Counted from the first letter of the stretch, positions 1 through 9,507 are shown. The stretch is DNA of 37,482 nt from Planctomycetota bacterium (GCA_003670925.1 QWQG01000212.1:1-37482), one strand, 5' to 3'. Notes: generated by a model not told the origin, from the letters alone. Numbers and translations: made by a program.

Positions 1-104
1 TCCACAAGCCCAACGATCATTCCTAAGACAAGAATCGTGCCAACGAGCACGATTTCTGCAGACAGGATTACCCCAAATTCATCGTGCCAAAGTTTCTTCA
101 ACAT
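1..104 (-). CDS. Small membrane protein, 3' part cut by window edge
   Basis: The reading frame starts at the ATG at 104..102 and is open for 34 codons to the left edge, so only the N-terminus is visible. It begins MLKKLWHDEFG, followed by a hydrophobic stretch (about residues 12-34) containing AEIVLV and ending VGLV, which is a probable membrane helix. From memory, planctomycete genomes carry many short proteins with this 'LW.DE.G..(V/L)S.E.VLV' start. It also loosely resembles the Flp/Tad pilin start, with an acidic residue before the hydrophobic core, but I cannot assign a function. A weak purine stretch (AAAGAAGA) lies upstream of the ATG. The remainder of the gene is outside the window. 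Confidence 0.55.
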   Translation of the reverse strand, partial: MLKKLWHDEFGVILSAEIVLVGTILVLGMIVGLV

Positions 105-1062
105 TGTGATCTTCTTTAAGTAATAGAGTCCAAGTGAGTTACCAGATTTTCGATGCGTCACAGATGGTTGCGACGTGAACTTCAATCTTCGACAGGAGTG
201 TCGAGTCTGGGAACGACTTCAAGCAGACCCCGTGCCAAATCACAGCGACAATGCTTGTGGGAAAAAAGCAGCACACCCGGTTTAGCCGGTCGGCATCAGG
301 GCGGCAAAATAAAATTGAGCGACACCGCGGCGGCGCATGCTGTAAACAGGTTGCAAAATGGCAACGATGGATATCAACCCAATTAACAAAAGGTATTGAC
401 ACTCAACTGGCAGCCTGAACACCGTGGAAGAACGCGCGTTGCCAAAGTGCAACATCAAGGCTGTCGCCAACTTCGAAGCAGGGCAACATTGTACGTGGAA
501 AGTAACTCCAGAAAATTCGCAGACTTGAGCAACAGACATTACTCGTTTTGCAGTTACTCACTGATGGCAGAGTCACCGGGATAACACACCCCATGTTAGC
601 GAATTTGCCTTGCCGCAAGCGAAGTGTTGATTTTCCATCAGATAAGCTGCCAAAATTTCGTAGTTGGCCCAAAATATGGAGTTTTCTGCAACCGCGGCCA
701 CACGTGAGGCGTCCGCCGCCCTCAATTCGGACGAAATCAACGATTTGCGTGCCACCGGCGTGTCGCCGCGGGGGCGATAAACCCTTGGGACTATGGGCGG
801 ATCAGGACGCTCAAGCATTGACAACCGGCCTGTTCCGAGTTGTAGTGCTTCTTAGCACAGCGTTCTTGAAAAAGTTCGCTTGTTGAAAAGTAGTCGGTGG
901 ACGTGTGTTGTTCGGTATGAGTCAGACAAACGGCGGGTGTCGGCATGGTGGCTTGGCTAAGTGTTGCTGCTGTCGTCACTGTTGATTGAAAGTTGGCAAA
1001 GTACAACAAGGGAACAACTGGTGTCGCAGGGGCCTTCTCAATTTCATCTTTGGGTTTTAAAG
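105..1062. other. About 950 bases without a convincing gene
   Basis: No frame here has convincing coding character or a recognisable domain; the open frames are short and overlap each other on both strands. The only stretch with somewhat codon-like composition is a 34-codon plus-strand ORF at 676-780 (starts MEFSATAATREASAALN), with no ribosome binding site I would trust. The region separates a leftward gene from a rightward one, so promoters for both may lie here, but I see no clear -35/-10 pair. Confidence 0.4.
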
Positions 1063-2016
1063 ATGACACAACTACCAATCATCTGGTTGAAAAGCCGATC
1101 TGGTCAAGGTGTGATCTTGGCGCTGACGCTGATCTTGAGTAACTCGTCGATCGCTCAGGATGCAACGCCACCACAGCCTCTTGTTTCGAAAGCCGTCCAG
1201 CCGATTTCGCAAACCACGCAGGCAGCACAAACATCAGCAGTCGCTGATGAGAGTGGACTAAACAAAAATGAGTTTGAGACTATTGATTTGTTGACGGATG
1301 ATCTGACTCAGCGCTGGAAAATTTTTAGTTCTGCACCTGAGACACCAGACATGCCAGTCTGGAAAATTATGCGCGAGGGTGAGGATAAGGAACTCATTTT
1401 GATCTGTTCCGGCCAACCCAAAGGTTTCCTGTATACAACGGAGACTTTTTCTGAGTTTGAACTAACGCTGGAATGGAAGTACCCCAAAGATCCCGATGGC
1501 AACAGTGGCGTGCTCGTCTACACGCAGGACGAGCCACGAATTTGGCCGACATCCATCCAGGTGCAGCTGCATCAACCAAAGGCGGGCAGCGTGTTTCCAA
1601 GTGGCGATGCCATGAGTGATCATTCCAGCGAAGCGGAGGCCGATCTTGCGCGACCAGTAGACACGTGGAACGAAGGCAGAATTGTCAGCCAAGGTGGCCG
1701 GCTGAGCGTAGAAGTCAATGGCAGAAAAGCAGGCGAAGTGAGCGGTGCTAAACCAAGTACTGGCAGCATTGCCTTACAGTGTGAAGGCTCACTCGTACAT
1801 TTTCGTCGAATTCGCCTCCGCAAGCTGCCAGTTGTGGCTCCAGAAAAAAACGGCGATGCAGTGCCTAAGAATGAAACCGCCGCTGCTTGTTCCGAGCGGG
1901 TAATTCTAGGATCACCAAGTCTTCCGCGGTGGTCCAGCAGTGAACGCAGCAGTAGAGCCACGGTGCGTCGTAATTCCAAAGTTACCCCGACAGTCTCCCG
2001 TAATCGGCTTCCATAA
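1063..2016 (+). CDS. Exported DUF1080 (3-keto-disaccharide hydrolase type) protein
   Basis: The frame is open from 961, but the ATG at 1063 gives a classical signal peptide: basic MTQLPIIWLKSR, hydrophobic core VILALTLILS, then a likely cut after SIAQ. The start is therefore placed there, giving 317 residues. After a Gln/Ser/Ala-rich linker of about 50 residues comes a concanavalin-like DUF1080 domain (about residues 75-260). It includes WKIFSSA, the FELTLEWKYP strand, DGNSGVLVY, the IQVQLH strand and a C-terminal GSIALQCEGS..HFRRIRLR. This family is hugely expanded in planctomycetes and acts on glycans outside the cytoplasm; the substrate here is unknown. The last 50 or so residues (after KLPVV) are Ser/Arg-rich and do not look domain-like, so a frameshift near the 3' end is possible. 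It lies just upstream of tdh but is probably functionally unrelated. Confidence 0.8.
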   Translation: MTQLPIIWLKSRSGQGVILALTLILSNSSIAQDATPPQPLVSKAVQPISQTTQAAQTSAVADESGLNKNEFETIDLLTDDLTQRWKIFSSAPETPDMPVWKIMREGEDKELILICSGQPKGFLYTTETFSEFELTLEWKYPKDPDGNSGVLVYTQDEPRIWPTSIQVQLHQPKAGSVFPSGDAMSDHSSEAEADLARPVDTWNEGRIVSQGGRLSVEVNGRKAGEVSGAKPSTGSIALQCEGSLVHFRRIRLRKLPVVAPEKNGDAVPKNETAAACSERVILGSPSLPRWSSSERSSRATVRRNSKVTPTVSRNRLP

Positions 2017-2176
2017 TTTTGAACTGGCACGCACGATACCCTATCAAGCCCCGTCTAGTTTTCCGCAAACCGGAATGGTCTCCGCCGCTGACGGCACTGT
2101 GGCTACTGCAAGCGTAAAGTGATATTCTCAAGGCGAAGCGAGTAGTCTCCACAATTTTTAGCCTGAGGATCTATAC

Positions 2177-3199
2177 GTGAAGGCATTGGTGAAACGGCAT
2201 GCCCAAAAGGGGCTCTGGCTGGAAGATGTTCCTGAACCGAAAGTCGGCGCCAATGATGTCCTGATCAAGGTTGATCGGACTGGCATCTGTGGCACGGATG
2301 TGCATATTTATGAATGGGATTCGTGGGCGCAGAAAACAATCCCCGTGCCCATGGTCGTCGGGCATGAATTTGTCGGCGAAGTGGTCACCGTGGGATCGAA
2401 TGTCGTCGATTTTCATCCCGGCGAAGTGGTCAGCGGCGAGGGTCACGTTGTCTGCGGTCGCTGTCGGAACTGTCTGGCGGGCCGACGTCACCTTTGCGCA
2501 AAGACGCAGGGGATCGGCGTGAATCGACCAGGAGCTTTTGCCGAATACATCGCTTTGCCGATGACCAACGTGTGGCATCATCACAGCGCAATTGATCGCG
2601 ACATTGCATCGATTTTTGATCCGTTCGGTAACGCCGTGCATACGGCATTGGCGTTTCCGGTTCTGGGGGAAGACGTCCTGATCACGGGAGCCGGGCCAAT
2701 CGGACTGATGGCCACCGCCGTCGCGCGTCACGCCGGGGCTCGATTTGTCGTAGTGACGGACGTCAATCCGTGGCGTCTGGAGCTGGCGAAGAAGATGGGC
2801 GCGACACGCGCGGTGAACGTGAAAACTGAAACGCTGGAAGACGTGCAGCGTGAGCTGGGAATGGCGGAGGGATTTGACGTTGGCTTGGAAATGTCGGGCA
2901 ATCCATCAGCGTTTCGCGACATGCTGAAAAACATGGCGCACGGCGGAAAAATTGCCATGCTCGGCATTCCGTCGGAAGATATCGCCATCGACTGGAATCT
3001 GGTCGTGTTCAACATGCTCACAATCCACGGTATCTACGGTCGTGAGATGTATGAAACGTGGTACAAGATGACGGTCATGCTGCAAAGCGGACTGGATATC
3101 AGTCCGGTTATCACACATCGTCTGCACTACACGGAATTTGAACAGGGCTTTGAGGCGATGAAGTCCGGGCAGTCGGGAAAAGTGATCCTGAAGTGGTAA
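2177..3199 (+). CDS. tdh: L-threonine 3-dehydrogenase
   Basis: Zinc-dependent medium-chain dehydrogenase that oxidises L-threonine with NAD+ to 2-amino-3-ketobutyrate in the cytoplasm. It has 340 residues, against 341 in E. coli Tdh. Catalytic zinc ligands are visible as C38 ([13 protein letters not shown]) and H63-E64 (VGHEFVGEV). The structural zinc cysteines are C93, C96, C99 and C107. The Rossmann turn is TGAGPIGLM at about 170-178. The start is a GTG at 2177 preceded by GAGG at 2166-2169. No kbl (2-amino-3-ketobutyrate CoA ligase) gene is adjacent, which is unusual for this pathway. A second, 5'-truncated copy of the 3' half lies 8.2 kb downstream in the same orientation (11369-11863). 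Function is well supported by length and residues. Confidence 0.95.
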   Translation: MKALVKRHAQKGLWLEDVPEPKVGANDVLIKVDRTGICGTDVHIYEWDSWAQKTIPVPMVVGHEFVGEVVTVGSNVVDFHPGEVVSGEGHVVCGRCRNCLAGRRHLCAKTQGIGVNRPGAFAEYIALPMTNVWHHHSAIDRDIASIFDPFGNAVHTALAFPVLGEDVLITGAGPIGLMATAVARHAGARFVVVTDVNPWRLELAKKMGATRAVNVKTETLEDVQRELGMAEGFDVGLEMSGNPSAFRDMLKNMAHGGKIAMLGIPSEDIAIDWNLVVFNMLTIHGIYGREMYETWYKMTVMLQSGLDISPVITHRLHYTEFEQGFEAMKSGQSGKVILKW

Positions 3200-3520
3200 C
3201 TTCTGTAGCACTGGCGTTGAAGATCTTCGCACAGCGCACAAATCTCAGCCCGCATAAACGAAGAACACTCATCGAGGCTGATCTGAGACGTCTTCAAACT
3301 GCTGCAAGTTGAGTGTCATGGGCTTGGTGCGATCTTTTGAGTGCCGATCAGGCATCTGATTCAGCGTCTGTCCAAAAGCGGCTTTGAAGTCGGCGAGATG
3401 TTGTAAATTCCGGTTCCGTCAGAGTTGGTATTGTGTAAAAAGCCCGCTCCTAGCGATGATATGGAAGCCCTCCCGTCTGCTCATGGAAATTGATTGACTT
3501 TCTGCAGAAAAGCAGCAGCC
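3200..3520. other. Intergenic stretch with a possible gene remnant on the minus strand
   Basis: No complete gene is present. On the minus strand, 3418 down to 3269 is open for 49 codons and reads like real protein (contains FKAAFGQTLNQMPD, ends QQFEDVSDQPR before TGA) but has no start signal. It could be the degraded 3' end of a lost gene or chance. No terminator with a T-run is evident after tdh. Confidence 0.25.
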
Positions 3521-4471
3521 ATGTCCGTAAACACAATGCCGAAGAACTCAGTTTCGACTCCGAACTTTACGGGAAAGCGACCACCACAAGTGGCCGTGGA
3601 AGCGTTTCCAATCTGCCCGGCATGTGGTCGCCCCGAGCAACAAGACACCACTCGACTGCGAATTGACTCAGCGCGGGGCAAATCATCGTGGGCAAAGTGT
3701 AACAGCTGTCGGGCGTACTACCTGACAGGCGAATATGATACTGCTGCGGAAGCGTGCCATACAGTTGATATGCCGTGGGGACAAATGCAGGCTGGCGTTC
3801 GCCTGAACGACTTCAAGAAACGCATGTATGATGCAGCGCTGGCCGGAATCAAGAAGCATGCTCCCGATGCAAAAAAAATCCTTGATGTGGGATGTTCATT
3901 TGGCGGATTTCTGATGGAAGCTCGCAATCAGGGTTATGATGGATCGGGCGTTGACATCGTCCCGGAAGCTGTTGACTATGTTCAGCAACAGGGTTTTGCG
4001 GCAGAGAAATGCGGATCTTTGGAGCATTGCCAACTTTTTTCTGACAAAAATCCAGTCGATGTACTGGCCGTTCTTGATGCCCACATCTACTGGCCAAATC
4101 AGCCAGCTGAACTCTCTGCGGCCTGGAGATTGATTAAGCCCGGTGGCTTGCTGGTTATGCGCGTCATCACAAAGTCACACTTTGTGTCGATTGGCAGGGT
4201 CATTAAACCCATCGCACCGAATTTCAGCAACCAGTTGATTCGGCGTTCGATTGGTGATCATCGCTTCTGTATGCCGCTCAAAACTCTGCTACAGACTATA
4301 GAATTCAGTGGATTCCGGATTGAGGATGTCGTGCCGCGAGACGCGCGGCACAGCGATGATTCGTCGATCGCCGTCCGAGCACTGTTTAAGATCGGCGATC
4401 TATCATGGAAAATGCTGCGGTGCCATCTGGCTCCGGGAGCGATGATCTATGCCAGAAAGCCGAACGCATGA
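3521..4471 (+). CDS. Zinc-ribbon class I SAM-dependent methyltransferase
   Basis: Cytoplasmic methyltransferase of 316 residues. A zinc ribbon lies at the N-terminus (C32-x2-C35 ... C60-x2-C63, motifs CPACG and CNSC). It is followed by a Methyltransf_23-like Rossmann domain with the SAM-binding motif ILDVGCSFGGFL (about 119-130), an acidic GVDIVPEA strand, and the post-motif LIKPGGLLVMRV. Members of this type sit in polysaccharide clusters and are usually presumed to methylate sugars or sugar nucleotides; the acceptor here is unknown. The frame is open from a TTG at 3494; the ATG at 3521 is preferred because it is the first ATG, though its ribosome binding site is weak. Its TGA overlaps the ATG of the next gene by four bases (ATGA), so the two are almost certainly co-translated. 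Confidence 0.82.
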   Translation: MSVNTMPKNSVSTPNFTGKRPPQVAVEAFPICPACGRPEQQDTTRLRIDSARGKSSWAKCNSCRAYYLTGEYDTAAEACHTVDMPWGQMQAGVRLNDFKKRMYDAALAGIKKHAPDAKKILDVGCSFGGFLMEARNQGYDGSGVDIVPEAVDYVQQQGFAAEKCGSLEHCQLFSDKNPVDVLAVLDAHIYWPNQPAELSAAWRLIKPGGLLVMRVITKSHFVSIGRVIKPIAPNFSNQLIRRSIGDHRFCMPLKTLLQTIEFSGFRIEDVVPRDARHSDDSSIAVRALFKIGDLSWKMLRCHLAPGAMIYARKPNA

Positions 4472-5757
4472 TCCCGCGACACCGGCCACCTTTCAGAATG
4501 GCCGCACTTACCGCCTCCATGCTGCCAGGTTTTGGCCCTCGCAGCGTCGAACAGCTTGAACAGGACTATGCTGACACACTGAATGTGCCACATGCGATAT
4601 GGCTGCCATCCGCTCGATACGGAATCTGCCAGGCCATTGACTTCGGGCTGGGCTCTCAGGATCGAGTCTATTGTCCCGCTTTTACATGCAAAGTGGTGCA
4701 TCAGGCGATCCGTCGATCCGGACGTACAATGGAACTCGTGGACTGCAACGACAACAGCCTGTTGATGGACACACGTTTTCTGCAGACGCAATTAGGGCCT
4801 GATCGTCAGCCACCTCAAACAACCTCCGCAGATGGCCGTCGGAACATACGAGGATACGGAGTCGTACTTTCGGAAGTCTTTGGTCATCGATATCCCAACT
4901 TAGATGGGCTCCCTTTATTGCGTAATGCTGGCCTGCGGATCTTCGACATGGCCATGTGTATTCCGACGGCGAGAGATATGCAGCGACTTGTCGACCGCGA
5001 TGTTGCGTTGCTTAGTTTTGGTCTGGGAAAGTCCTTATATGCCGGTTGGGGTGGTATGGCATTTACCAAAGACGACTGGATGGCAGATCGATTGCGAGAG
5101 CAACGAGATCAGGATCTTCGCGCGAATACGAAGGTGGCCAATGTACGCCAAGTCGCCAAGGTCTGGCTTCGAACGTTCGCTCATTCAGCGTGGCTGTACA
5201 AACTTTCCCGCCGGCTTGTCGAAAGTCGATCATCAGTCTCCAGTGACAACAGCAACCCACTGTCTGCTGAATCAGAACTACTGACACCGGAGTGGTCGAA
5301 CGCGCCCACGACCTTTCACTTAAAACTCGCGGCTGAAAACTTGAAGCAGTCCGCATCATTTTCACGTGATCGTCTCGAATACGCGGAGATCTACAGGTCG
5401 GAATTGGACCATTTGACGCACGATGCCGCACCTGGAACAGAAGGCTGGCTAACCCTGCTGGCTGATAGCCAGGCTGCGTTGAGTCACTTCTGCCTTCGCT
5501 CTTCCCTGCGGGATCCCCTGAGACAATATCTGTGGCTCAAGGGAATTGATACTTCGGTCCTGTTTCCGTTTCCCGAAGGTGCAGACTCAAATCAGTTGCA
5601 AAACACGCATCGCCTGACGCTGCAGATCATCGGATTACCATTGTCAAATGGGCTGGGTAGTCAAAACATTCGCCGTATCTGTTCGCTGATCAGAGACTTT
5701 ATCGCCACGGAATACGCGGCATCAAACCGACCACACGTATCACGCAACGCTGCATGA
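4468..5757 (+). CDS. DegT/DnrJ/EryC1-type sugar aminotransferase, divergent
   Basis: PLP-dependent aminotransferase fold of 429 residues, presumably adding an amino group to a keto-sugar nucleotide. The Schiff-base lysine is K188 in LSFGLGKSLYAGWGGMAF, which matches the family position (S..K....G.GG). The PLP-nitrogen aspartate is probably D160 in GLRIFDMAM, and the N-terminal substrate/PLP loop is at WLPSARYGI and YCPAFTCKVV. The ATG at 4468 is chosen over an upstream ATG at 4405 because it overlaps the stop of the methyltransferase gene as ATGA, the classic coupled arrangement. The family call is by motif, and the sequence is far from textbook members, so the product is uncertain. The protein ends VSRNAA, one of the Ala-Ala tails shared by unrelated enzymes in this locus. 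Confidence 0.75.
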   Translation: MIPRHRPPFRMAALTASMLPGFGPRSVEQLEQDYADTLNVPHAIWLPSARYGICQAIDFGLGSQDRVYCPAFTCKVVHQAIRRSGRTMELVDCNDNSLLMDTRFLQTQLGPDRQPPQTTSADGRRNIRGYGVVLSEVFGHRYPNLDGLPLLRNAGLRIFDMAMCIPTARDMQRLVDRDVALLSFGLGKSLYAGWGGMAFTKDDWMADRLREQRDQDLRANTKVANVRQVAKVWLRTFAHSAWLYKLSRRLVESRSSVSSDNSNPLSAESELLTPEWSNAPTTFHLKLAAENLKQSASFSRDRLEYAEIYRSELDHLTHDAAPGTEGWLTLLADSQAALSHFCLRSSLRDPLRQYLWLKGIDTSVLFPFPEGADSNQLQNTHRLTLQIIGLPLSNGLGSQNIRRICSLIRDFIATEYAASNRPHVSRNAA

Positions 5758-5942
5758 CACAGACCAACGCCCGGCTATGGGGCGGGCTTTCGCCGGGAAC
5801 TTGCAGTCTTCAGGCAAGCGGCAGAAATAAGCTGACCTGTCGTAGACGAAGTGGCCACGCTTTGCACGGGCAAGCCGATCTTTGAAGAGACACTCGCGAC
5901 GGCACAAAAATGCCTGCTGCCCGCCCAGGCAACAATCGCTTA

Positions 5943-6830
5943 TTATGCTGTCCGGCGGATTGGTGGTTGATTTGCATAGACGGACAAAGCTCCGGCCAAG
6001 CGGGCTGCGTATTCGTTCTGGACGCAGCCTACAGCTTTTCCCGCAAGTTGGGCTAAAGTACGTGGTACCGCAAATCCAAATGGTACTCGCAATTCAATTC
6101 GCTGCCCAATCGGCTGCTGTTCAAACCCCATTCGCCGCTTAAATAAGTCCAACGAAGTCATGGCAGACTGCAGAGACTGCAGGCCGATGCAGACTTCAGT
6201 TGTCTCTGCACGACTGAGCGTCTGTTGCAGGAATGTAAACAGCATGGCGTTGTTGGGGCGGAACTTGAGCAATTCTTCGCGTGATCGAACAATGCAGATG
6301 TTCTCCACACTGCAGATCCGAAATGAGATCAGAAACGAAGCCAAAATGCCTTGATAACGTGCCGCCCAGACAGTCGCTGACGGACACCTTGAAACCGCGT
6401 CAAAATATTTCCGCCAGTGAACCTCGTATCCGTCCGAGATCTTTCGTCCCTGACGTTGAAGCGTCTGCGCGTGCAGTTCGATCCCTTCGGTCGCTATTTC
6501 GCGAGCATCTTCTGGACCGTATGTGCAGTTTTCAAGCCCCTGGCGCGTTTGGTTACGTGCCTTCGGATCAAGGGAAGACAGACTGTAGTTTTTATCGGCA
6601 ACGACATGCCGAAAGCTGCTGAAACCTGATTCAACACTGCAGCAAAAACGTGCCATGACGTCGCGATCATGCATGATTTTCGATAAATCAATCGTTGCCG
6701 GGTTCAACTGGGTCTCCAGCGGGAAGCTGATCCAGGCACGCGAAAAAACGTCAAACCAATGGACACCACTGGATTCTCGTACCGTATGACCCATCCGCTC
6801 AAGGAACGCAGCATAATGGTGAGGCTGCAT
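5943..6830 (-). CDS. GNAT/FemAB-like N-acyltransferase
   Basis: Protein of 295 residues with the look of a FemAB/BioF2-type GNAT protein. It has an N-terminal half carrying SVESGFSSFRHVVADKNY and SLSSLDPKARNQTRQGLE, and a C-terminal acyltransferase-like half with ASFLISFRICSVENICI, LLKFRPNNAMLFTFLQQ and a final FKRRMGFEQQP. Such enzymes transfer acyl groups to amino sugars or amino acids, which would fit the neighbouring aminotransferase. The start ATG at 6830 has a good ribosome binding site (AAAGGA, 7 bases upstream). It lies 47 bases downstream of the methyltransferase gene 6878-7852 on the same strand and converges with the aminotransferase gene. It ends IRRTA, close to the Ala-Ala tails of its neighbours. 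Family assignment is moderate; no catalytic residue can be named. Confidence 0.6.
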   Translation of the reverse strand: MQPHHYAAFLERMGHTVRESSGVHWFDVFSRAWISFPLETQLNPATIDLSKIMHDRDVMARFCCSVESGFSSFRHVVADKNYSLSSLDPKARNQTRQGLENCTYGPEDAREIATEGIELHAQTLQRQGRKISDGYEVHWRKYFDAVSRCPSATVWAARYQGILASFLISFRICSVENICIVRSREELLKFRPNNAMLFTFLQQTLSRAETTEVCIGLQSLQSAMTSLDLFKRRMGFEQQPIGQRIELRVPFGFAVPRTLAQLAGKAVGCVQNEYAARLAGALSVYANQPPIRRTA

Positions 6831-6877
6831 AGTTCAATCCTTTCATTTTCAAATAAAGCGCGACTTCTGCGGTACAA

Positions 6878-7852
6878 TCACCCCGCACGAAGAGTCGAAT
6901 TTTGAAGGGCAGCGGTCGTTGAAGATGAACCAGAATGACATGGTGAGTGTGGCTTTTGAAAGATACACAGTTCTTTCGCACAGAAATTCCGGCGACCGTG
7001 TGTCGCTCGGTACAAGGCGTCTGAAACCCTGTCGAATGGATTACGCGCCAGCTGCGTCAATCGATTACCAGATGTTGGCATACTCTCGGGATGTGATTCT
7101 TTGAACTCAAGACCTGCCAGCGCGGCAAGCTGCGTTAGTGTCGCTCGTGTGTAATAAAAGAAATTCACCCCCGCATTCAGTCGCAGTGACCGACCGGTAA
7201 AGGTGCGGTAAAGCCATCCAGATCCCGTCATCATGCGAAACCGATGCCTAGGGATCTCAATTGCCAGCTGCCCTCCAGGAGTAAGGATCCGATTGAATTC
7301 CTGCATGTCCTCATGAGGTTGCCGATGACAGCCAAATGCGTCCAGCGAACAGACGACATCGTAGGAAGATGCACGAAAGTTTTGTTCCGACAAAACCCCT
7401 TCATGCACTCTCAGGCCAAACTGCTGACGTGCAAACTGAGCCGAGACTCTGGACGGTTCCACGCCCTCCACTTGCCAGTCACGGTGTCCATGAAATTGCC
7501 TGAGAAAAAAACCGGAAGCGGTTCCGACATCAAGCAGTCGCCCCCCCTGCGGCAGGAGTCCACGAATACGGACCGCTTCTCGCTCCAGACTTTTCTTTCG
7601 ATGGTCAACGTAGGCCACTTGCGTTGACCGGCTGTCTTTCATGTGCTCTTTGCGGAACAACTCCAGCGTGTCGTCCATTGACGGGCATTCGGACACATAC
7701 ATCAAATTGCAGCCTTGACATGTCACGATCGGCAGTCCGTTGGAAACCCCAACCGGCGAAGTCTGATTCGGGCCACAAATCGGGCAATGAACGCGTGCTT
7801 TTTTCTTACTGGAAATGTTCGCAATTGCAGGCTGGTCGCTGCTGTGGTCCAT
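6878..7852 (-). CDS. Zinc-ribbon class I SAM-dependent methyltransferase
   Basis: Protein of 324 residues with the same architecture as the gene at 3521-4471. The zinc ribbon is C23-x2-C26 ... C45-x2-C48 (CPIC, CQGC), followed by a Methyltransf_23-type domain with motif I RLLDVGTASGFFL (about 105-117), an EGVEPS acidic strand and ILTPGGQLAIEIP. The frame is open further upstream to 7927, but the ATG at 7852 is preceded by a strong ribosome binding site GGAGGT with proper spacing, so the start is set there. It is probably transcribed with the GNAT-like gene downstream and diverges from the GT2 gene at 8213. Likely role: methylation of a sugar in the polysaccharide pathway; the acceptor is unknown. 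Confidence 0.8.
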   Translation of the reverse strand: MDHSSDQPAIANISSKKKARVHCPICGPNQTSPVGVSNGLPIVTCQGCNLMYVSECPSMDDTLELFRKEHMKDSRSTQVAYVDHRKKSLEREAVRIRGLLPQGGRLLDVGTASGFFLRQFHGHRDWQVEGVEPSRVSAQFARQQFGLRVHEGVLSEQNFRASSYDVVCSLDAFGCHRQPHEDMQEFNRILTPGGQLAIEIPRHRFRMMTGSGWLYRTFTGRSLRLNAGVNFFYYTRATLTQLAALAGLEFKESHPESMPTSGNRLTQLARNPFDRVSDALYRATHGRRNFCAKELCIFQKPHSPCHSGSSSTTAALQNSTLRAG

Positions 7853-8212
7853 ACTTGACCTCCATGCCGGAATGCTTCCAAATGTATGTGCCAAATGGCT
7901 TGTAAACACTTGTCCTAATCCCTGCAAGACATGAATGGCTGAAGATACCGGATTCGCTGTACAGTTTCCTTAATGATCTCAGCCAGCCCTGCAGATAACC
8001 TGATCATATGCTTATATTATTCAGCACTGCTTCCGTTGGTTTGTTGGTTCAGGGGTAACTGGAATAACGTTTCGACTCAAGGTCGGTCCATCCGACAGGC
8101 CGCTTCTGCCGGTTTCCGGATCAGATCTATCTCTCATGCGACCATTCCAGTAGCTTTCTCGCTCATTCAGGTATTTCAATCCCGCAATTGACCATGAAGT
8201 CTGGAAACTGGC
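7853..8212. other. Divergent intergenic region, 360 bases
   Basis: Lies between two divergently oriented glycan genes, so it should carry promoters in both directions. An AT-rich patch (CTTATATTATT, around 8010-8020) could be a -10 region for the rightward GT2 gene, but I find no convincing -35 partner. No coding potential is seen. Confidence 0.35.
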
Positions 8213-9382
8213 ATGTTTCTGTGGGCTATCACCCTCACTTCCACTGCAATCCTGTACTGGATTTACGACGGATACGGTCGCGCGCTGTTTCTGATGAACG
8301 GACTTCGAAAAGTAATTCGCGGTCCATTCGCAGCCTCGTTCGCTGAACAGGCTGACGAAACTCTGCCCTCCATCACAATTCTGTTGACCGTACACAACGA
8401 AGATTCGGTGATCCGTCAGCGTATCGAAAATATGTTACTGTGCGAATATCCGCCTGAACGGCTGTCGGTTGTTGTCGCATCGGACGGTTCCACCGACAAC
8501 ACAAATTCCATCATTCGCAGTTTTGGCGATCGAGGCGTACGGCTGCACGAAAGTTCGGGACTCGGTAAGACGGCGACTCAGAACGCGGCGATTGACACAA
8601 TTGAGAGCGACGTGATTGTGTTCACCGATGCGGATGTCACGTTCGAGCCCCGGTTTCTCCGTGTCATTGCCCGGCATTTCAAAAATCCTCGGGTGGGCGC
8701 TGTTGATGGCCGTCTGCTTTACAGTTCAGAGCCGACACTCGATGTGCAGACATGCCAGGGTTATTACTGGAACTACGAACTGCGTCTGCGGGATCTGGAA
8801 TCGCAGCTTGGGATTCTGGCTGTCGTTGCCGGAGCCTGCTTCGCTCTTCGTCGCAGCCTCTTTTTGACCATGAATCCCGCAATCGGTGAAGACTGTATTG
8901 TTCCGCTCGACGTGGCGGCACAGGGGTTTAAAGTCCTGCACGAACCGACGGCGATCGCGTGGACGCGACTGGACGACGACGACGCCATGACCATGCGACG
9001 GCGCATCCGCATGACTCTGCGAAACTGGCAAGGCACCTGGACTCGCCATGAATTGCTGAATCCGTTTCGTTCGCCCGGCTATGCACTTGCGCTCTGGTCG
9101 CACAAACTGCTGCGCTGGCTGTCGCCCGTTTTTCTGGCCGCCGCCACTGCCTCGTCAACTCTGCTGCTGGCGACTCAGCCATCCTTCGTCACTTTGGCGG
9201 CGTTCCTGCCATTCGGATCGCTGTTCGCACTGGCAGCTTTTGGCTGGCTGTCTCTGCACTACAGGATCAGAATCCCCGGAGCGGGAACAGCGTACAGTTT
9301 TGTCCTCGCAAATACCGCATTCCTGATTGGCGTCTGGCGCGCGATCATAGGACACCAGATTCATGCGTATCGCCGCAACTAA
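8213..9382 (+). CDS. Membrane-anchored family 2 glycosyltransferase
   Basis: Inverting GT-A glycosyltransferase of 389 residues. One membrane segment lies at the N-terminus (about residues 2-18) and two or three at the C-terminus (about 295-385). The catalytic domain between them has ITILLTVHNED (about 55-64), the nucleotide-sugar aspartate in VVVASDGSTDNT (D91), the metal-binding DAD motif at 139-141 (VFTDADVTF), a GED acidic motif in AIGEDCIVPLDV and the later RRRIRMTLRNWQGT stretch. This topology is like cell-wall and exopolysaccharide chain-extending GT2 enzymes. Donor and acceptor are unknown. The start ATG at 8213 lacks a strong ribosome binding site. It converges with the deacetylase gene. 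Confidence 0.88.
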   Translation: MFLWAITLTSTAILYWIYDGYGRALFLMNGLRKVIRGPFAASFAEQADETLPSITILLTVHNEDSVIRQRIENMLLCEYPPERLSVVVASDGSTDNTNSIIRSFGDRGVRLHESSGLGKTATQNAAIDTIESDVIVFTDADVTFEPRFLRVIARHFKNPRVGAVDGRLLYSSEPTLDVQTCQGYYWNYELRLRDLESQLGILAVVAGACFALRRSLFLTMNPAIGEDCIVPLDVAAQGFKVLHEPTAIAWTRLDDDDAMTMRRRIRMTLRNWQGTWTRHELLNPFRSPGYALALWSHKLLRWLSPVFLAAATASSTLLLATQPSFVTLAAFLPFGSLFALAAFGWLSLHYRIRIPGAGTAYSFVLANTAFLIGVWRAIIGHQIHAYRRN

Positions 9383-9507
9383 TTCGTCAGCTGCATCGAT
9401 GCATATTGGTTGAGCTTTTGCCTGCCTTTGCAGCATTGCTGCGGGTTTCTATGGAAAGGGCGATTCCGCTCAGGAACTGAATCACTTGAGGAGTTATTCT
9501 GTCGGCT

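Noticed and set aside
2171-2731. 186-residue minus-strand ORF within tdh
   Set aside because: Antisense shadow of tdh, whose zinc ligands and length are unambiguous.
5769-5797. Possible terminator between converging genes (CCCGGC...GCCGGG)
   Set aside because: The stem is short, the loop long and there is no T-run on either strand.
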